Assembly: GCA_032161045.1 (NCBI GenBank) | Contig: JAVHTH010000045.1 | Reading direction: 5' to 3' (one strand) | DNA from: Fervidibacter sinensis | GTDB lineage: Bacteria; Armatimonadota; Fervidibacteria; Fervidibacterales; Fervidibacteraceae | DNA: 17,449 nucleotides | Shown: positions 13,867 through 17,449 of the stretch, piece after piece | How positions within the stretch are numbered: the stretch's first letter is position 1 | Layout: each line of letters opens with the position of its first letter | Translations under genes and position numbers: made by a program | The notes under the pieces: generated by a model | Told to the model about the DNA's origin: nothing | The model's input: the letters and a program-made list of their open reading frames with translations, nothing else | Database searches by the model: none

Positions 13867-14616
13867 ATGAGCATTTGGATTACCGTGCCGACATACAACG
13901 AGGCTGAGAACATTCGCGAGTTGGTGACGGCAATTCTCCAAGCACTTCCGACAGCAAATGTGGTGGTTGTTGACGACAACTCGCCAGATGGAACTGCGGA
14001 GATTGTGAACGAGATGGCAAAACTTGACGAGCGTGTTCACCTCATCCGCCGTCCGGGAAAACTCGGTTACGCGTCTGCGATCCTGACAGGTTTGAATTAC
14101 GCTTTTGAGCGAGGCGCTAAATTTCTCGGTCATATGGACGCCGACTTTTCTCATGACCCGCAAAAACTTCCAGACTTACTTGAGGCGTTAGAAAGCGGCG
14201 CCGATATTGCACTTGGTTCCCGTTATGTCGCAGGTGGTGGCGTTGAGGGTTGGTCGCTTTACAGGCAAATTCTCTCGCGGGGGGCAAATTGGTTGGCTCG
14301 GACGCTTTTGAACTTACCTGTCCGAGATTGCACGAGTGGCTTCAGGCTTTACAAGCGCGACGCCTTTGCAAAGTTGCATTTGCACCGTTTGAGGGTTGAA
14401 GGTTACGGCTTCCTTTACTTGAGCACGGCTCTGGCAGTTTGGAACGGCTTGAAGGTCGCAGAAGTTCCGATCACTTTCGTTGACCGCAGGCACGGCAAAT
14501 CAAAACTTTCCCGCCGAATAATCGCCGAAGCAGCAATAGCGCTTGTCAAGGTCTTCGTCTGGCGCAAGACGGGGCAATGGATCGGAAAACCTTTGATTGA
14601 CCTCAATTTTCGGTAG
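13867..14616 (+). CDS. Polyprenol-phosphate mannosyltransferase-like GT2 (DPM1 type)
   Basis: This 249-residue cytoplasmic-face enzyme probably transfers a sugar (mannose or glucose) from a nucleotide donor to polyprenyl phosphate. The GT-A fold motifs are clear: TVPTYNEAENI at 6-16, VVVVDDNSPDGT at 32-43, the metal-binding DADFSHDP at 91-98, ALGSRYVAGGGVEGWS at 115-130, CTSGFRLY at 155-162 and ITFVDRRHGKSKLS at 202-215, as in DPM1-like synthases. It lacks the C-terminal membrane helices of the longer forms. The ATG at 13867 is chosen because AAAGGTGGGG ends 6 nt before it; an in-frame GTG at 13855 lies inside that site. The stop codon TAG is part of a GTAG hairpin repeat. A role in protein or envelope glycosylation is inferred; the link with the pectin genes is only positional. 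Confidence 0.9.
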   Translation: MSIWITVPTYNEAENIRELVTAILQALPTANVVVVDDNSPDGTAEIVNEMAKLDERVHLIRRPGKLGYASAILTGLNYAFERGAKFLGHMDADFSHDPQKLPDLLEALESGADIALGSRYVAGGGVEGWSLYRQILSRGANWLARTLLNLPVRDCTSGFRLYKRDAFAKLHLHRLRVEGYGFLYLSTALAVWNGLKVAEVPITFVDRRHGKSKLSRRIIAEAAIALVKVFVWRKTGQWIGKPLIDLNFR

Positions 14617-14638
14617 CGTCGTCCCTTGCGGACGACGG
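14613..14638 (+). repeat. Single GTAG hairpin (REP-like) overlapping a stop codon
   Basis: GTAGC is followed by the perfect hairpin GTCGTCC-CTTGC-GGACGAC (14618-14636). It belongs to the same subfamily as the copies at 2856 and 16000. Its TAG is the stop codon of the glycosyltransferase gene. It lies in a 57-bp gap between convergent genes, where it may act as a bidirectional transcript end. Confidence 0.7.
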
Positions 14639-14673
14639 GCAATTCCCAACGACCGCTGAAGCCATGCCTGATG

Positions 14674-15942
14674 TTACACCTTTACTGGCTTCGCAGGGCG
14701 GACGGTTTGCGTCGTTTCATCAAACTCCATTGTTCGCCCTTCAAGGAACGAACGAATGCCCATATGGAGTGCGGTCATGACATAGTAACCGAGTTCTGCG
14801 TTGCTTCTCGGTTGTTGACGCGTTCTGACACAGTTCAGGAAATCGCGCCAGTGTTCCTCAAGGGAAGCGCCGCGAGTGCGGGCGATTTCCTTTCGTGGGG
14901 CGTCACCGACGATTTCTCGCTGCGGGTAAATGACCGCACCCGGACCTTCAAAGACCAAAGTTGCTTTGCTCCCGCGAATGAGCATCGGCACACCCCAGTT
15001 GTTGCCAAGGCACGCCATCAAGTGGATTGACGGTCCTTCAGGATACTCAATGACCATCTGGAAAATGTCGGGAACCTCCCAACGACCCTTGTGTTCGGGG
15101 ACATAAATTCCGCCAGATGCTGTCACCCGTTTTGGAAAACGCAAGTTCATTGCTCGCACTAAAGGAGTCAAAATGTGAGGGAACCAGTCAGTCGCAATGC
15201 CGCCGGAATAATCCCAGAAAATGCGGAAGGCAAAAAACCGCGCCGGTTCCCAAGGTCTTCTCGGCGCTAAACCGAACTTCCATCCAAGCCACATGTCCCA
15301 ATCCAAGTTGACACCGGGTTTTGCATCGGGGTCAATGTCCCGTTCGCAACCGCACAGGACGCTCCAATGTCCCGTCCGCATGTCAGCAGCCTGAGCCTGA
15401 ACGAGCGTTCCAATTTCGCCAGCCTTGATGAGTTCGGAAACCTGTTCCCAAATGCTATCGGACATACCTTGTGTCCCGACTTGTAGCACTCGCTTGGTTC
15501 GGTTGACAGTTGTGTAAATTCGCTTCGGCTCATCCAGCGATTTCCAAAGCGTCATCGGTTTTTCGCAGTAAACATCCTTGCCCGCTTCCATCGCATCAAT
15601 GGCGATTTTCGCGTGCCAGTGGTCAGGGGTTGCAATGCAAACTGCGTCAACGCTTTTGTCGTCAAGGATTTGTCGGTAGTCCTTGACAGGTTTCGCTTCC
15701 GCCCTTTGCGCTGCAGCGTCAAGCCGCTTTTGCCAAACATCACAAACGGCAACGATGTCAACGGTTTCACCTCGTTGTTTGAGCGAGAGCAGCATGTTGA
15801 TGTGAGCGAAGCCCATCCCGCCGCAACCGACAACCGCAACGCCAATCCGTTCGTTTGCACCGAAGACCGATTTGCTCAAAATCGTCACTGACGCTAAAGT
15901 TGCTGCCTGTTTCAAAAACTCGCGCCTCGTTTGACCTTGCAC
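14674..15942 (-). CDS. Tat-exported Gfo/Idh/MocA-family oxidoreductase
   Basis: This 422-residue NAD(P)-dependent oxidoreductase is predicted to be exported folded. TRREFLK at 5-11 is a twin-arginine signal followed by a hydrophobic stretch (AATLASVTILS). The Rossmann fold begins with IGVAVVGCGGMG (33-44). AVCDVW lies near 65-70, CIATPDHWH at 102-110 and the family signature CEKPM at 126-130. The C-terminal half is the alpha/beta substrate domain. The start is GTG at 15942 with GGAGGTGGG about 8 nt upstream. Family members oxidise or isomerise sugars and polyols, and one branch (GH109) cleaves N-acetylgalactosamine; the substrate here is unknown. Periplasmic location fits a role on oligosaccharide products of the nearby lyases, which remains inference. 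Confidence 0.92.
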   Translation of the reverse strand: MQGQTRREFLKQAATLASVTILSKSVFGANERIGVAVVGCGGMGFAHINMLLSLKQRGETVDIVAVCDVWQKRLDAAAQRAEAKPVKDYRQILDDKSVDAVCIATPDHWHAKIAIDAMEAGKDVYCEKPMTLWKSLDEPKRIYTTVNRTKRVLQVGTQGMSDSIWEQVSELIKAGEIGTLVQAQAADMRTGHWSVLCGCERDIDPDAKPGVNLDWDMWLGWKFGLAPRRPWEPARFFAFRIFWDYSGGIATDWFPHILTPLVRAMNLRFPKRVTASGGIYVPEHKGRWEVPDIFQMVIEYPEGPSIHLMACLGNNWGVPMLIRGSKATLVFEGPGAVIYPQREIVGDAPRKEIARTRGASLEEHWRDFLNCVRTRQQPRSNAELGYYVMTALHMGIRSFLEGRTMEFDETTQTVRPAKPVKV

Positions 15943-15999
15943 CTCAACCCACCTCCATCAAAGTTGTCGCAACATCTCTTGCGTCCAAGCATCGCAATT

Positions 16000-16062
16000 G
16001 TAGCGTCGCCCTTTATGGGCGACGGTTGCTAAACTGCCGTCGGGGACGAGCCCCGACGCTAC
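16000..16062. repeat. Inverted pair of GTAG hairpins (REP/BIME-like)
   Basis: The forward unit GTAGC carries the perfect hairpin GTCGCCC-TTTAT-GGGCGAC (16005-16023). The reverse unit (GTAGC at 16062-16058) carries the perfect hairpin GTCGGGG-ACGAG-CCCCGAC (16039-16057). The stems differ in sequence but each is fully paired, and the outer GTAGCGTCG/CGACGCTAC can also pair. This is the clearest REP-pair architecture in the window. Confidence 0.8.
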
Positions 16063-16110
16063 CGACCCTGAATCCTACTTGCCCATCTGTCTATCTGCCC
16101 AAATTTTTTC

Positions 16111-16134
16111 GGCTCGGCGGGAGCCTCGCCCTCC
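16111..16134 (-). repeat. REP-like hairpin, GGAG variant
   Basis: Read on the minus strand, GGAGGGCGAGGCTCCCGCC continues to GAGCC and folds as GGCTC-CCGCC-GAGCC. The foot is GGAG rather than GTAG. The GGCGAGG stretch matches the right arm of the pair at 13753-13816. T-rich sequence lies at 16104-16109 on the plus strand, but it precedes the stem there, so this is not a plus-strand terminator. Confidence 0.45.
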
Positions 16135-16208
16135 AATCCAAACACCATCAAAAGTTAAAACTGCCGACATCATTCTATAGCACCAGTTTTTAACCGACAC
16201 ACCGATTT

Positions 16209-16844
16209 TCACGGTTTCCAGCGCAAGGAAGTCACATAAATTCGCCTATACCATTTCACATGACCGTCAACAAAGGCGTAAATGTCGCCTTCAAGGTGAC
16301 GCGGGATTTTGGGTAAATTTGTCATACCGCCATGTGCGTTCGGTTTCGTTGAGTCGCACTCAAAAAGCGTCACCGTTGCTGCTAAGTCAGTAACTTGCGC
16401 TAAAGGCAGACCACTTAAAGCAAAGTTGGAAGCGTAACCGAAAAGCGAGTATGCGGAAGGGCAAGTAAAAACTTGGTTGGTTTTTTGTGGTGGTAAATGA
16501 ATTTTCACGGCTTCCATCCAGTTTGATGCAAGCGGCAAGCATTCATTCCAATCCTGAATGTAAGCAGCAATGGCTGTTGAAATTTCGCGCAGGTTCTGGG
16601 TGCATCGCGCTTGCCATTTTACTTCGCGAGCACATCCTACATGCAAGCAACCGATTAGGACAAGAACTGTCAAGCCAACCTCAACCGCCAAAAGCAAAAT
16701 TTGCACCAACAGAGAGCCCAAAGTTGGGACACGGCGAAGGCGCTTGAATGCAATGACAACTATCGGCAGGGATAGCAACCAAACGATGGGCAATGCGATT
16801 GCCAACGGACCATGTGAAAGCGACAGCAAGAAGGCGTTCTTCAT
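16209..16844 (-). CDS. Membrane-anchored protein with H-X9-DG motif but no prepilin leader
   Basis: The start is placed at the ATG at 16844 (211 residues), with AAGGTGA 8 nt upstream; the frame stays open to 16949 but those extra residues look non-coding. Two hydrophobic helices (about 13-33 and 45-66) replace the GFTLIE prepilin start. After them, CTQNLREISTAIAAYIQDWN (81-100) closely matches the CLSNLKQIGMAFLQYVQDND segment of the prepilin-like protein at 4952-5758. The C-terminus ends in His183, nine residues, Asp193-Gly194, then HVKWYRR, the H-X9-DG signature. The fold is therefore that of a DUF1559 prepilin periplasmic domain carried on ordinary membrane helices. It could be a pilin-derived partner or adaptor. 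No function is known to me. It faces away from the oxidoreductase gene at 17014. Confidence 0.75.
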   Translation of the reverse strand: MKNAFLLSLSHGPLAIALPIVWLLSLPIVVIAFKRLRRVPTLGSLLVQILLLAVEVGLTVLVLIGCLHVGCAREVKWQARCTQNLREISTAIAAYIQDWNECLPLASNWMEAVKIHLPPQKTNQVFTCPSAYSLFGYASNFALSGLPLAQVTDLAATVTLFECDSTKPNAHGGMTNLPKIPRHLEGDIYAFVDGHVKWYRRIYVTSLRWKP

Positions 16845-17013
16845 CGCCTTTTCACCTTCAGCATTTGCAAACCGGCTACACTGGGCTCGCTGTCTTTTCC
16901 CCAAAGCCACTAAAATTTTGATTTGGTCGCAACTGATTGTCCGAGCCACTCAAAATTTTTAGCGCTTCAACATGACAATCACGCCCATCCAATCGCTGGC
17001 GGGGGTGATGGAA
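16845..17013. promoter_or_regulatory. Divergent upstream region between the H-X9-DG gene and the second oxidoreductase
   Basis: This 169-bp segment must contain the start signals for both genes. The ribosome sites are visible: AAGGTGA on the minus strand near 16855 and GGCGGGGGTG at 16998-17007 on the plus strand. AT-rich tracts (ACTAAAATTTTGATTTGG near 16909-16926 and CTCAAAATTTTTAG near 16949-16962) may hold -10 boxes, but no full promoter could be placed. In-frame starts at 16972 and 17008 extend the oxidoreductase but fit the ribosome site less well. Confidence 0.35.
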
Positions 17014-17449
17014 ATGAAAGTTGCAGCGATTGGTTATGGTGCGTTTGGTTCGTTCGTGTTGAGCGCGATACAAGATTTGCCTGATGTCCGAATTATCGCT
17101 GTCGCCGGTAGGAAGCCGGAGAAAGTCAAGACATTTGCTGAACGGATGCAAATTCCCCACTGGACAACTGATTGGCAAACCCTCGTGGCAGACTCACGAG
17201 TTGATATCGTCTGCGTTTTGACGCCCCCTTACTCCCACGCTGAAATTGCGATCGCTGCCGCACAAAATGGCAAACATTTGTTCCTTGAAAAACCTCTCGC
17301 TTTAAGTTTGCAGGAAGCGGATGAAATCATTGAAACTGTGGAGCGCAACGGTGTTCGCGCTGTTGTCAACCACATCATGCGTTACCATCCGCTTTACAAG
17401 TGGCTTAAAGAACAAATTGGTTTGGGCAAGTTAGGTTCAGTGCGAAAAG
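17014..17449 (+). CDS. Gfo/Idh/MocA-family oxidoreductase, N-terminal part (cut by window edge)
   Basis: The first 145 codons of a cytoplasmic NAD(P)-dependent oxidoreductase are present and the frame is still open at the right edge. The Rossmann fold starts at once with MKVAAIGYGAFGSFVLS. AVAGRKPEKV follows at 29-38, CVLTPPYSHAEIA at 67-79, and the signature FLEKPLALS at 90-98. VNHIMRYHPLYKW (118-130) belongs to the start of the substrate domain. The ATG at 17014 is chosen because GGGGGTG lies 6-7 nt upstream and the protein begins directly with the first beta strand. There is no signal peptide, unlike the Tat-exported relative at 14674-15942, so the two probably act on opposite sides of the membrane. 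The substrate is unknown. Confidence 0.9.
   Translation, partial: MKVAAIGYGAFGSFVLSAIQDLPDVRIIAVAGRKPEKVKTFAERMQIPHWTTDWQTLVADSRVDIVCVLTPPYSHAEIAIAAAQNGKHLFLEKPLALSLQEADEIIETVERNGVRAVVNHIMRYHPLYKWLKEQIGLGKLGSVRK

Larger units (their letters stand above)
15943..16208. other. Gene-free gap of 266 bp rich in hairpin repeats
   Basis: No coding frame of substance is seen. The gap holds the inverted GTAG pair at 16000-16062, another GC-rich hairpin at 16111-16134 and the partly repetitive stretch CCATCTGTCTATCTGCCC at 16083-16100. The ribosome site of the oxidoreductase gene lies at its left end and the stop of the H-X9-DG gene at its right end. Confidence 0.6.

Noticed and set aside
16083..16100. 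Short tandem stretch CCATCTGTCTATCTGCCC as a microsatellite or CRISPR remnant
   Set aside because: It holds fewer than three imperfect units, with no spacers or repeat regularity.
16845..16949. Extension of the membrane H-X9-DG protein to the ATG at 16949
   Set aside because: The extra 35 residues are polar with no ribosome site, while the ATG at 16844 has one and leads directly to the membrane helices.

Overview
The window is mesophilic-to-thermophilic-looking bacterial DNA of moderate GC that carries a secreted pectin-degradation neighbourhood. Type IV prepilin-like proteins with the C-terminal H-X9-DG motif, many secreted PQQ-propeller/toroid/Gfo-Idh-MocA proteins and RG/pectin lyases are typical of Armatimonadota, Planctomycetota and relatives. 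My best guess is an Armatimonadota/Fervidibacteria-like genome, but no marker gene here proves it.

Layout, left to right. A complete tyrosine recombinase (64-1026, -) lies 80 bp beyond the 3' end of a tRNA-Leu(UAG) gene (1106-1191, -), which is the usual geometry of an element integrated at a tRNA gene. Next comes a PL10-type pectate lyase lipoprotein (1329-2774, +), then an array of REP-like hairpins (2810-2957) that merges into the promoter of an AraC-family regulator (2987-3988, +). Two prepilin-like H-X9-DG proteins follow (4166-4912 and 4952-5758, +), then an unrecognised lipoprotein with a predicted alpha-toroid fold (5804-8101, +), then a family-5 uracil-DNA glycosylase that overlaps it by 4 bp (8098-8820, +). 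A 251-bp convergent gap holds two inverted-repeat elements. On the far side is a PQQ-propeller plus helical-domain protein (9072-11621, -), divergent from a PL11 rhamnogalacturonan lyase (11729-13717, +). The window ends with a polyprenol-phosphate mannosyltransferase-like GT2 (13867-14616, +), a Tat-exported Gfo/Idh/MocA oxidoreductase (14674-15942, -), a membrane-anchored H-X9-DG protein (16209-16844, -) and the start of a second, cytoplasmic Gfo/Idh/MocA oxidoreductase (17014 to the end, +).

How the genes may work together (inference): PL10 cuts homogalacturonan, PL11 cuts the rhamnogalacturonan-I backbone, and the toroid lipoprotein and the PQQ/helical protein may handle other glycans or products. 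The two oxidoreductases could act on released sugars, and the AraC protein is the obvious candidate regulator. The prepilin-like proteins sit in the same gene run as the lipoprotein, as often seen where such proteins accompany surface polysaccharide breakdown.

The most notable structure outside the genes is a family of small hairpins, most of them beginning with GTAG. They occur singly or as inverted pairs in nearly every gap after a stop codon. This matches the known signature of REP elements moved by RAYT (TnpA-REP) Y1 transposases. In two places the GTAG supplies the stop codon of the upstream gene, and in one pair the arms differ by a change that is compensated within each hairpin. No CRISPR array, rRNA or intact insertion sequence with its transposase was seen.
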